From NCBI GenBank assembly GCA_003344405.1, contig NOWV01000001.1:1302001-1366000 (forward strand): DNA of 64,000 bases, written 5' to 3'. The notes beneath the pieces were generated by a model. That model did no database searches. It was not told where the DNA came from and saw nothing but the letters and a program-made list of their open reading frames with translations. The translations under genes were made by a program, and so were the position numbers. Below are positions 1 through 10,500 of this stretch, piece by piece. Position 1 is the stretch's first letter. Each line of letters starts with the position of its first letter. The stretch comes from Trichoplax sp. H2 (taxonomy: Eukaryota > Placozoa > Uniplacotomia > Trichoplacea).

Positions 1-560
1 TCAATACTATTTCTGGCGTATTGTCTTAGTATGAATACAATTATTTGAAATTTAAGTTTCGAGCTATCGATTGAAAGATCTGCCCAAATTTTCGACCGTA
101 TTTCTCCGACAATCTGTTATTTCTGGTTGTTACTTTCGTTCGATTATAATTATATGTTCATCAAGAAGATTGTCAGATTTGGAAATCGAAGTTGCTTGCA
201 ATTTCGGGCTCCTAATTAATCAAGTCTGGATTGCTTTCGTTCTAATAATTTGGGTAGTCCAATTTCATTCACAAGAGTTTACTTATTAATATTAATTAAT
301 ACCGGCTGGAAATTTTAACACACTAATGGTGATAACCGACGATCCAGCAAATTCTTATTATGCATCCTAAAGGAGATCAATACTCAACCTATTCGATATA
401 TTATATTCAATTCTATTGAAAGACCAGAACGAAGCTATAGCTACCTACTCAAAATTAATCTTTACTTCCATTCATTACCAATATAGCGGATACAATCCAT
501 TTTACCTGAGCGTAAAAAAACAGTTCTCTATTAATCTATTGCATTTAAAAGATCATCGAG
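1..560. other. 5' flank of the ankyrin gene
   Basis: AT-rich sequence with no exon I can support. It should hold the promoter and leader of the ankyrin-repeat gene that starts at 561, but I see no clear TATA box or other element. The short open frames here have no protein-like composition. Confidence 0.4.
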
Positions 561-2504
561 ATGGCTATTACTAAAGCTGTTGCCGAAAGGAGATGGCAAC
601 AAGTTCGCTTATTAACTGAACTATTCTATGATGTTAATTCAAGAGATCATCGCGGATATACACCATTAATACAGACTATTTACATTGATAATGAGCGTAA
701 AGCGATTGGTGTGGCTAAATATTTGTTAAATCACGGCGCTAAAGTTGGTATCACAGACAAGCAAGGTTTAAATGCATTAATGCATGCCTGTAAGGAAGAT
801 CGCGAACGTTTAGCTTTACTCTTTCTAAGTGAGAGAGATTTTGATTTAAATCATAGCGATCATGAAGGAAATACTGCCTTAATTTATACCGCTATTACAG
901 GAAATATTATTATATTAAATAAATTGCTAGCCGAGATGAAAAAGTACAAATTAACTACGGATAAAGCCAATCGTGATGGTATTACTGCTTTAATTGCAGC
1001 TGCACAACATGGCAATATTTTATGTACTAGAATATTAATTTCTATTGGTCGCGCTTCTGTTGGTATTCGCGATAATAAATATCATCGGACCGCTAAAGAA
1101 TGGGAAACCACTCGTACTAGTCGTGATTTAGCATCTAAATCGCCCTTATTTCAACTTATTGCTGCTTCCAGTAATAATTCATCATTAACTAGTTCATTAT
1201 CTAGCTCGCGATCGCAAAGTATATCTACTCCAGTGGTATCCACTCCACGTCGTCGGCCAAGATCGGCCGTGACTAATTATCAACAATCTCGATCTGTAAC
1301 CAAAAGCCGTCCAAATGAAATCATTACAAGCAAAAAACAACCTCGAGCTGTCTCTGCGGGTCCATATCGGCGCCCATTAACTCAACCATTAATGAGTAAA
1401 CGTAATGCATCTGTGGAAATTTTACCATTACGTCAATATTCGACATTAAGTAACGATGATGGGCAAAATCAAGCAGTCTTAACACCACTAAACAAATTGA
1501 TGCTAATTTATCAAGCTCAATATGCACCGTCGTATAAGGCTGGGGTTAAATCCGTTAATGATGATAAATGTTCTGGTCGTAGTTTATCGCCAGCCAGTAC
1601 CATTGATCGTGAAAATAGTGAAACAAGTGAACTTGGCCACAGTATATCATCGATTGCAAAGCGTAGGATGAGTTTAAGTCGTCTAGTTGGATTAACTCGA
1701 TCAAGGCGTGATAGTACAGCTTCCAATAGTAGCACCAGCTCATTTAGTAAATTAGCCAAGAAAGCCTTGGCAATAACCAGATCGGAAATAAGTAATAAAA
1801 TTACCGGCAATAGCCACGATGAAAGTGATCATGATCGTAAGAGTGAAAATCGTGATGATGTTCGATTGTCACGATTTCGATCTTATTCTGATATTCGTTA
1901 TGATCAGGAAAAAAGTGAAGACGACAAAGCAAGAATTCGATCAAAATTCATGGTTAAATTTCAATTATCGCAGCGTAAAGGTGGCGATTCTAATGATCAA
2001 GAAAACGATCAGGAGAATTTCTTTCCTTCCAATAAATTGCCAACACCAATGGAGAGTTCACATCAACGCATCTTGGCAGCAACAAAGTTAGTTTCCCTTT
2101 ATAAAGAGACTAAAAATAAGACCGCACAAGATAGAAAAAATGCTGAAAAAGACCAAGTATCTAAAGAACAACATGATGATATTCATACTCCCTTAGCACA
2201 GGACGATACACCTTCCAACGAATCGAAACATTTTTCTCCTCCCTCATCTTCTCCTACTCTTTCTACTGCTGACCATCTAAACCAAGTCGAGGATGATACT
2301 AATATCGATAACCATAATGCTGAAGAAGAGAATACTATAGACGATGAAAATTGTGACGAAAATGATGCCGATCTCTTAAATAGTCGTCCACAATTTACAT
2401 ATGATACCATTGGAGCGATCAATAAATTTAGTAAACAATTTAAAATTATAAAAGATCAATCTAAAATAAGATTTCCTACCGTGATAGAAGCTGATGAAGA
2501 GTAG
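561..2504 (+). CDS. ANKRD34-like ankyrin repeat protein, single exon
   Basis: A 647-residue protein in one uninterrupted exon. The N-terminus (AVAERRWQQVRLL, then a conserved Asn-rich first repeat) closely resembles the start of the vertebrate ANKRD34A/B/C proteins. About four to five ankyrin repeats lie at residues 28-180, with recognisable cores such as RGYTPLIQTI, GLNALMHAC, GNTALIYTA and GITALIAAA. The remaining ~465 residues are low-complexity, rich in Ser, Arg, Asn and acidic residues, and probably disordered; a short ordered-looking tail (LLNSRPQFTYDTIGAINKF) ends the protein. Vertebrate ANKRD34 genes are also largely single-exon and neuronal, but their biochemical role is poorly defined, so no function is claimed. 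The ATG at 561 is chosen because it directly precedes the conserved AVAERRW segment. Three decayed copies of the last coding segment follow the stop codon. The gene converges on the Fox gene. Confidence 0.85.
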   Translation: MAITKAVAERRWQQVRLLTELFYDVNSRDHRGYTPLIQTIYIDNERKAIGVAKYLLNHGAKVGITDKQGLNALMHACKEDRERLALLFLSERDFDLNHSDHEGNTALIYTAITGNIIILNKLLAEMKKYKLTTDKANRDGITALIAAAQHGNILCTRILISIGRASVGIRDNKYHRTAKEWETTRTSRDLASKSPLFQLIAASSNNSSLTSSLSSSRSQSISTPVVSTPRRRPRSAVTNYQQSRSVTKSRPNEIITSKKQPRAVSAGPYRRPLTQPLMSKRNASVEILPLRQYSTLSNDDGQNQAVLTPLNKLMLIYQAQYAPSYKAGVKSVNDDKCSGRSLSPASTIDRENSETSELGHSISSIAKRRMSLSRLVGLTRSRRDSTASNSSTSSFSKLAKKALAITRSEISNKITGNSHDESDHDRKSENRDDVRLSRFRSYSDIRYDQEKSEDDKARIRSKFMVKFQLSQRKGGDSNDQENDQENFFPSNKLPTPMESSHQRILAATKLVSLYKETKNKTAQDRKNAEKDQVSKEQHDDIHTPLAQDDTPSNESKHFSPPSSSPTLSTADHLNQVEDDTNIDNHNAEEENTIDDENCDENDADLLNSRPQFTYDTIGAINKFSKQFKIIKDQSKIRFPTVIEADEE

Positions 2505-3045
2505 TGCAATCCTTAGAAGAGGATATCACCTAGAAATAAGAACGTAAAAGAGGAGAATATTGACCAGAAATGAAGCAGATCTCTTAATTTAGGGCTGGGA
2601 CTCGACTGTGCCGAGAGCTACAGACTCTTAAATGATTGTTCACAATTTGCATAGGGTACCAATGGAGCCATCGATAAATTTAGTAAATGATTTAAAATAA
2701 AATTTCTAACCATGATGGAAGCTGACGAAAAGCAGGAGAATCTTTAGAAGGTATTTTATACGAATAATAAATTTAGAAAGGAGAATATTGGCCAGCAATG
2801 ATGCTAGTCTCTTAAATAATTGTCACAATTAGCATGCGATACCATTGGAGCCATTAATAAATTTCCTATCGTGATGGAACATGATAAAGAGTAAGGAATC
2901 CTTAGAAGAGGATATATCATACAAATAATAACGTTGAGAAGAGAAATATCGGCCCGAAATGATGTACATATCTTAAATAATCATCCGCAATTTACACTCG
3001 ATATCACTAAAGTAATCAATAAATTTAGTAAACAATTTATAAAAG
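2505..3045 (+). repeat. Decayed tandem copies of the ankyrin gene 3' end
   Basis: The end of the preceding coding region plus about 55 bp of its trailer (unit 1, about 2359-2560) recurs downstream in eroded form at about 2561-2800, 2801-2965 and 2966-3045. Recognisable pieces include the words for LLN-S/D-x-QF, the block ACCATTGGAGCCAT(C/T)AATAA, the GATGGAAGCTGA word near the stop, and the trailer word AATCCTTAGAAGAGGATAT. Stops and indels interrupt every copy, so none is translatable beyond a few codons. This is best read as old partial tandem duplication; a role as 3' UTR is possible. Confidence 0.75.
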
Positions 3046-3642
3046 TATTAGTAAGTTGTTTAAAAGTTTAAAATTATAAGAAATTGGTGCCTGATGCAGG
3101 CAATAATTGGATTATCATGGAGGATGTAATATCTATTCATTTTTTTCAATTTCATGCAATTCTAACCTTTATTTAAATCATTTTAATTCTACTTTGACTT
3201 TGGATTATTGAAATAATACCGGCATCTATCTTTACTGATAATATCATGTTAATATTGTATAAGTTAATATCTATTCTATTTATTAATAGATTTTAATCTA
3301 GAAAATAGAGAAGACACATCGATTAATCTTACTCAAAATATAATTATTGACGAGAAACGAGTCTTTTCCGGACTCTATTTATTTTATTTTGACTATAAGC
3401 TGTACACATTCAATTGGCATTCTAATTCTATCGATATTACTAATACAGCCTTCCATGAGTATAAAGTCAGAAAATGAAATACATGTTATCCATAAAATAT
3501 TTAAATCAAATTTAATTATATTTGATCTTTAATTACAAAATAATTTAGAACAAATTATATCCTATCCATAAAATACATCGAAATTCGATTTGAATGCTAA
3601 AGATATTTAGTGACATTATAGGCTTATAACATATAATATATA
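3046..3642. other. Intergenic, nothing recognised
   Basis: AT-rich sequence between the decayed ankyrin-gene copies and the palindrome that ends the Fox gene. It probably contains the 3' UTR of one or both convergent genes. I see no coding exon. Confidence 0.4.
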
Positions 3643-3694
3643 TATTCAGCATTTATTATCAGCTTAAATTTAAGCTGACAATAAATGCTGAATA
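3643..3694. repeat. 52-bp palindrome over the Fox stop codon
   Basis: Two 26-bp arms with no spacer match at 25 of 26 positions (mismatch at 3679). The right arm carries the last seven codons and the stop of the Fox gene on the minus strand (IQHLLSA then stop). The left arm spells the same seven residues and a stop on the plus strand (3644-3667). Each arm carries AATAAA: on the minus strand at 3657-3652, about 13 nt past the Fox stop, and on the plus strand at 3680-3685, facing transcripts of the convergent ankyrin gene. The mRNA could form a long hairpin here. Confidence 0.9.
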
Positions 3695-5551
3695 GTAAAG
3701 TCTTTGCCCTTTTTCGATTTATGAACATCATTACTTTCTGTTGGGCATGACGACGATTGATAATTGGTTTTACCATTACTTAATAATTTGCTATGGCTTA
3801 CAGTTGGCATGGCAGCTGGCAAGGAAGGTAAATAAAATTGAAATGGATAACTGCGTAGAAAAGGGAATGATAAATGGCAAGAAGATTTCATAGCATGATT
3901 TTGATGAAGGTAATTTCTGTAGTATTCGCTCGACCAACCCAAAATGCTTGAACACGATATATTCCGACTATAATGAGGATGAGTGTTGATAGCCATAAAA
4001 TTATTCGATGTTATTGGTGCACAAGTTGACAAAGTTGTAGTCTTTTCAGGCCTGATACTACTAGAATGATTTTCTCCTTGAATATTGGATGATATGCCTT
4101 GGCATGGATTAGCATTCATTGAGTGTGGAAGAGATTGGATCGGATAATAACTTGAGCTAGACGATGACGGTAAAGATGATGATATTGCCGAAGGATTAAT
4201 AGGCTCTAACGTTGAAAGCATGGTAATGTCGCCCTTTTTAAATCGTTTTCGACGCCTGAGGAAACTTCCGCTATCGAACATGCCTTCGCTAGATGGATCC
4301 AAAGCCCAGTAATGGCCTTTGCCGGGCTGGTTCGTCTCACGTGGCAATTTGATAAAGCAATCATTTAGAGTTAAATTATGCCTATAAAAGAGCAAGTTGA
4401 AAAGATATTCTTGATAGGATTGAATTTAAGATTGTAAAATGTTATAATTTCAAAATATATCCTTATTAATATTAAATTTAATATCACAGAGTATTACAAG
4501 TTGAGAAGATATTCTCTATAAGACTGAATTTAAGATTGAAAAACATTATAGTTTTGAAGAGTAATTAAGGTTGGAAAGATGTGTTTAATGAAATTGGATT
4601 TAAGATCGCAAAAATCGCAAATATCCGCCAAGGAATTTAGTATAAGCTAGAATATTATAACTCAACTAGCATTATAGTGCCATAGAGCAAAAAATGAACT
4701 TTTGCTATTTAGATATTCCCGTTCAATAGTAAAGCATTTATTGCGAGATGGAACATGAAGTAATTTAATCTAACTATCTCATTTCATCTTTAGTTGATAA
4801 ATGCCTCGAAATATCTATTCTGAATTTCTGTCTATATTTTGGAATTTCCATTTCTAACGGTACACTGAAACAATTAGAACTATCATATTTGGCGAAATGG
4901 ATCATACTAACTGAAAATTTTATATTGGTTGCAAAATTTTGTTACCATTCTAAAAAATGGCCCAAAATAGTACTATTTTTAAACAGATGATATTAAATCG
5001 TGGCATTTTCTGCCAGTATCCAGAATTATCCCCAGACGTATGGTGATCAATGCCTTGTATAGAAAATTAACATTGATATTGGGCGCCAACTAATTTACCT
5101 ATTATCAATGTTATTCCATATTTGCCCCTGAGATCGCCGTTATTGGCGCGGTAATTTGAAATATAAAAGTATAAACGAAAAAATTTTGTCAATTCCAACA
5201 CTATCAGACTAAATCATGGTGAACAAACCTGATTGAATTTTGCCAACTTTTACATGATAGGCTGTAATAAGGAAAGTGCTTGGCTATGAATTGATAAATA
5301 TCACATAAGGTCAATTTCTTATTTGGAGAGTTTACAATCGCCATCGCAATCAGCGCGATATACGAGTATGGCGGTTTGCCACGTCGAGATAATCGCCTTG
5401 TCTTCACCTTTTGACTCAATTGATTAGTACCTTTACTTTTAACGCTAACAGTTTGATCCTTGTCCATGTTAATTAATTCGCTCTTGGATAGTTCATCATG
5501 CTCCACAGGTGATTCCGATTGTATAGTCGCTGTAACAGTTGAGTCAGCCAT
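3670..5551 (-). CDS. Forkhead transcription factor, FoxD/FoxE-like
   Basis: Two coding exons: 5551-5229 and 4381-3670, joined in phase 2 (...ATCAG, donor GTTTGT; acceptor TTTATAG). The product is 344 residues. The forkhead DNA-binding domain spans about 59-155: it opens with [14 protein letters not shown], continues with [15 protein letters not shown] across the intron, and closes with YWALDP and [21 protein letters not shown] and YWALDP recall FoxE, and [11 protein letters not shown] is shared with FoxD. The very C-terminus, [10 protein letters not shown], resembles the engrailed-homology-1 motif that recruits Groucho/TLE co-repressors, so a repressor role is inferred. The linker is Ser-rich. 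The start is the first ATG in frame after an upstream region without one. The intron interrupts the forkhead domain at SIR/HNL. The exact Fox class needs a tree. Confidence 0.9.
4393..4625 (-). repeat. Degenerate ~60-bp repeats in the Fox intron
   Basis: Just inside the 3' end of the Fox intron, a segment reading on the plus strand roughly AAGTTGAAAAGATATTC...GAATTTAAGATTG occurs at 4393-4450, 4497-4557 and 4567-4620, with increasing divergence. The copies keep order and orientation, so they look like a decayed tandem duplication. Confidence 0.65.
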
Positions 5552-7568
5552 AATATCAAATTTTGAAAACCGCAAAGACTGAAAATTGGATTGAATATAG
5601 AAGAATCATAAAATTGGACTATGTATAGATAGAACGGAGAGTGACTACTTAGAAATAGGAACAATAATCATAAGGACTATTGAAATGCTGCAACAACTCT
5701 ACTTTTCTGGCAATCTTCTTAACTACTATTTTTGATAAGAATCAATCTACAAATGAAGAAATGAGAATATTAATATTTCTCTCAACTTGTCAGTTAACTC
5801 CTTCTATGTAAGGTTTTTATACCTTTCTTATCACGGAAGACCAGATGAGCCGATTATTATGATTATAAGCATGTTATTTCTTTTTAACACATTATTGTTT
5901 TCATCATAATTTAACATCTTGATATGTACTGGGTTGGACGGTTAACTTTTGCACCTTTGCATTATAATTTGTACCTAGCAATTGTTTACGTATATTCAAG
6001 GGTTGCTAGTAGAAAAGCTATGAGCTAAAGCCTTGTTGAACGTTGTAAATAAACTTCATCGAATCTTTTTGCCCTATTTACCCTTTTCATAGTATTCATT
6101 GTCATGCTTAATTCAGACATACACAATATTTCCGGACTCATCTCTAATCAATTCTTAGTACTCTACTAAAACTAGAATCTAGAATTCAATTCTGCTGGAA
6201 AAAATTACATAATTAAGAATATGAAAAATGTCTCTATTAAACAATAATATTGACTACTTTGCACAAGTCAGTTCAGCTCGATGATTTTCAGGTATCAATA
6301 ATTCTATGCTATTTGTCATGTTTCACGTATCAAGCTAAGCCATAGATAGTTAAGATACTCAACAATCATGCAACAATGTTCGATCGACTATAACAGGTAA
6401 AATTATAAATCTATCAAAATGATACACAAATAGGCAGTATATCATCGATTAATTACACTTGTGAATCAGTTTGTTGATTGGCTATTGTGTGAATTGGGCC
6501 CCAGACGTTAAAAGTCTCTGCATGTCATCATTTTAATAGTTTATAGGACAATCATTAATAAGATTTATATTGCAATTCTATATGATAAAATTTTTAGCAT
6601 GTAACAAAATGAAATGGAAATTAAATAGGTTACTAATAACTTGTGAATTTTTCGCATAATAATTTTATCATGAAATTAGCATGGTTTTGAAGTATGAAAT
6701 AACCGTAGTAATTGCCTGCTCATGTTATGAATGAAAATTAAGCTATAGTTTTCTATCAAGAGAGTCGTTGAGCCCTTAATATTATTGTTTTGAAATCATA
6801 TATACACTATCTTAATACTTTCGTGCAATCACACCTTGGAAAATTCTCCAAAATAGAATCACAGATTGTATATTAGCAAGCAAATAAGATGTTTCATTTC
6901 CTAATTATGCTTTCTAATGCCAATGTAAATCAGACTGTTTTTATTTCTTAAATTCATTGACAACAAATAAGAATCCTTCAACCAACAATTAAAAAAATTG
7001 ATGGAATATATAGCTTTTAGAGTAATGTTGATTCATAGTAAAATGGATCTTATTTAGCGATGCAATCAGTTATCGGTTGATAAAAATGCATATTATTTTT
7101 GATTAGAAATGTAATCCGTCAAAGTTATGTACATTATTATTATGATATGCCTTTAGATTTCATACCTTTAGGGCAAAACTTTCCACATGTTATTCAATTA
7201 CTTTCATTACCGGTTATCGGTAACTGTTTACATGCAGTCAACGTAAGACAAGCAAAATTTTCTTTTTAAATACTGGGGCACTTCAACTAATTTCGGTGCT
7301 AGAACTTGCACCTAATCAATTCTTAGGGAAAGTTATGCTCCGCAGATTATACACAACACTGAGTCAGTGTCAATATTATCATTTTGGATAAGTAAATAGC
7401 TGTATAGCAATGTAACATTGACTATGCGTTCTTTGCTATAAAAAGATTCTATCTAATTCCAGATTTCATCATTTGTTATCAAAAGCAAATACTGTACGAT
7501 ACAATCATACGAGCAAGCAAATACTATTCTAGGATGCAAGATTTCGTTCTATAAAGTTAATAATCTGA
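5552..7568. other. Fox upstream region, no gene seen
   Basis: About 2 kb between the Fox start and the end of the SLC35E1 gene. It is AT-rich with no supportable exon on either strand. It should contain the Fox promoter and 5' UTR and the 3' UTR of the SLC35E1 transcript. I could not pick out individual elements. Confidence 0.4.
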
Positions 7569-10500
7569 TTAAGGTTCATTTTTTTTCGGTATTGATATCG
7601 GTAATAAATTTTTTCCTTTTCCTTTACCTTTTCCTGCAGTCTTCGAAGAATGCTTTACCTAACAAATAACAAAGTTAGAATCAATCATGATTTATGAGTT
7701 ACATTATTACCGAATTCGAACACGAATGAATAAATCAAGATAAAAATGAAAAAGCTATCCTAGTTCATAAAATTTGCGGAACTAACTCGATTATAAATAA
7801 CAACACCACCAGCAGCTAATGTCATTCCGATTGCATTTGCTGAAGTGATAGGATTCCGAAGAATGGCTATTGATATAACTATCACAAAAATCCTTTTAGT
7901 CGCACTTGCTACTGAATAACTTAAGGGATTGATCGTCCATAATATTGTGAAAGCTATTATATTTTGAAGAAAGTTGATGAAACCATTTAGAAATACCAGA
8001 AAGGTGATCCAGTATGGATCTAGGTCCGCATACTAAATTAAAGCAATTTTCTGATCATTAGTTATAGATTGTTTCGTTCATAGCCATTCGTAACTTTAGT
8101 ACAGCCTAATTACTATAAAAGCGTTTCATTTATACAATATGGATATCGTACCGTATCTTTCTCTTCGAGTATAGGCATAACATCAAAAACGAACCAAATT
8201 GGGAGCATCAGGCTAGTAGCACTTCTTGACATGGTATGCAGTAATCTTAAATGATGGACCTTAACATCGGACAAGACCTAGATAGTAGATATAGATATTG
8301 AATTAATCTTTAAGAATTAAGATCGAAGAGTTTTGTAAAACTTAATGAGTATTTTCATAGTGAGAGTGGAAATGTTTATCAGCCATACTATATTATACTT
8401 GTACATATCAAGTATTTGACATTACTGAATTAAGATAAAATTTCAATTCTGTGAAGTCGGTATAATGATTAAGAGATTAAGTCGAGTATAGAATCTACGC
8501 ATTGTTAAAACTTTTATTCTGTGACTTTTTTCATAGCATTGCACTTACTTTTTTACTATAAACGTTTTGTAAGGCAAAAGAAAGCGTTGATAGTACACAG
8601 CTAATTAGGCCGATAATATCAAATTCTATTTCTGTAGCGGTAGCTAACATAACTCCACCAACGATAGGAAGTAAAGATAAGTACTCCTAAAAAAGGTTAC
8701 AATAAGTAAAATGATTAGATCGATAAAAATATTAATCAAACAAACCGTGATAAGTAAGACTATGGTTGGTATTTCGAATCGATATGTCAACAATTCGCTT
8801 ATGCTTAATGAAAATATAGCTGCTAAATGTTAAATATGCACTACAAGATTAGGCATTATAGACTACATAAATTTCATGTCTTTTCATCATATACATCCAT
8901 TAAAGTACATCAATCAGAGACATCTATAGCCACTGATGATACTGCACTAGTGATTTACTGTATGAAGGGATCTATATTTAATATCCTCAAACAAAAGATA
9001 GCGTCCTGTACATTGTTATTGGGAATGCTTTCAGTTTGGATATTTCTTATTAGCTCTATCTAGATATTTTTCTTCTAACAAAGCAATAAATTAGCCTTTT
9101 CCTAATAGCATATCCTAAATATCAATGTATTACATAGCATCCTTAACATTATACGTGTAATAATTTACTTATTGGACACAGCTGTAGTATTTCAGTCAAA
9201 AACTGTAAATATAATATAGTCAGTAGCAGTAGAATTTAAATAACAAGACTGTGTTGCTGCATAGTTTCGAGTAGTGATTCGATATCTAGTAGACAGTACT
9301 ATAAAAAATACGCCTACTTAAACTTGTACGAAGTAGCTTTAATTGGTTACACTTTGTTCTCATATCTATAATGGACGAAACTTAATACAGTAAAGGAACG
9401 TTTACAGTATTTGTATTTACTGGTCTCTATGCACAATATATTCATACAGTATGAACTGTGCTTGCTTGTTACTAATAGTGCTGACGTCTTGCGATATGAT
9501 AGACACTGCTGCAGTCCAGCATGTACACATATTTGTACTATATAAATATATATCGCAAACTTTTACTCCCGAGGATTTAATCATCCCTAGCGGACTCTTT
9601 TGCTATATTATATCGTCATTGATGTTATGATTTGCTTACAATTTAGAACTAGTATTCTATACTTATGCGTTATTAAGTATGGTAGCAGTATGATTTTGAA
9701 TATCAAATTTCATGCTTTACTGTGCTTATCTTCCTATCTGTACACTAATGCCATCTCTCTAATACCCTTGGGCATTATTAGAAGACGCAAAGTTTATTAA
9801 TTTTGATAATATAATGCTTCAAAAAATAAAATGTACAAATTATCAAAGTATTAGATCCATATAAGGATTATTTAGCAATACTGCTAAAATTGTCGAAGAA
9901 AACATTTTCTTAACGTTTTCTTTAAAAAATCTTTTAAGTTGGATATTTTTCAAGCATACACTTGTCGAGTGACTGATGTCTGCAAGCCGAAATTTAAGTG
10001 ATCAATACATAGCATCCAGCACTTTCGTGCGCCAGGTATTGACTTGTAAATGGAAAGTAGTAGCCTTCTCTACTCACCTTTACAGTATATGTAGCACCAA
10101 GGACTAGCTTCGCCATAATAACGGTAAAGAAAGGCATTAAAGCCTAGAAGAACATAATAAATGCAATGGAACGATTATAAACATAATATGAAATAATAAT
10201 AAGTGCAAAAAGAAACGAAATATCTAGTCTCAGGATTCATGATTGATATTTTAGCAGTAATCCATATCACGCTTGTCACCTATGTTATTGTACGCTCTAA
10301 AATGGCCTTTTGCGGCTCGTAGTTGCAATTAACCTTATAAAACAAACCATTCATAAGCTGAATACTATTGCGATAAATATACGACAGGCTTCTAGATTAT
10401 AATGAATTTTGTGATAGGTGGATATCTCGTATTTTCAAATACCGTCCATGCGCTATTTCTTAGTACGCAGCATTTAAGTGGTTAGCTAAGCATTAAGTAA

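Noticed and set aside
8827-9063. 78-codon plus-strand frame with ATG inside an SLC35E1 intron
   Set aside because: No domain, opposite strand within an intron, and frames of this length are expected by chance.
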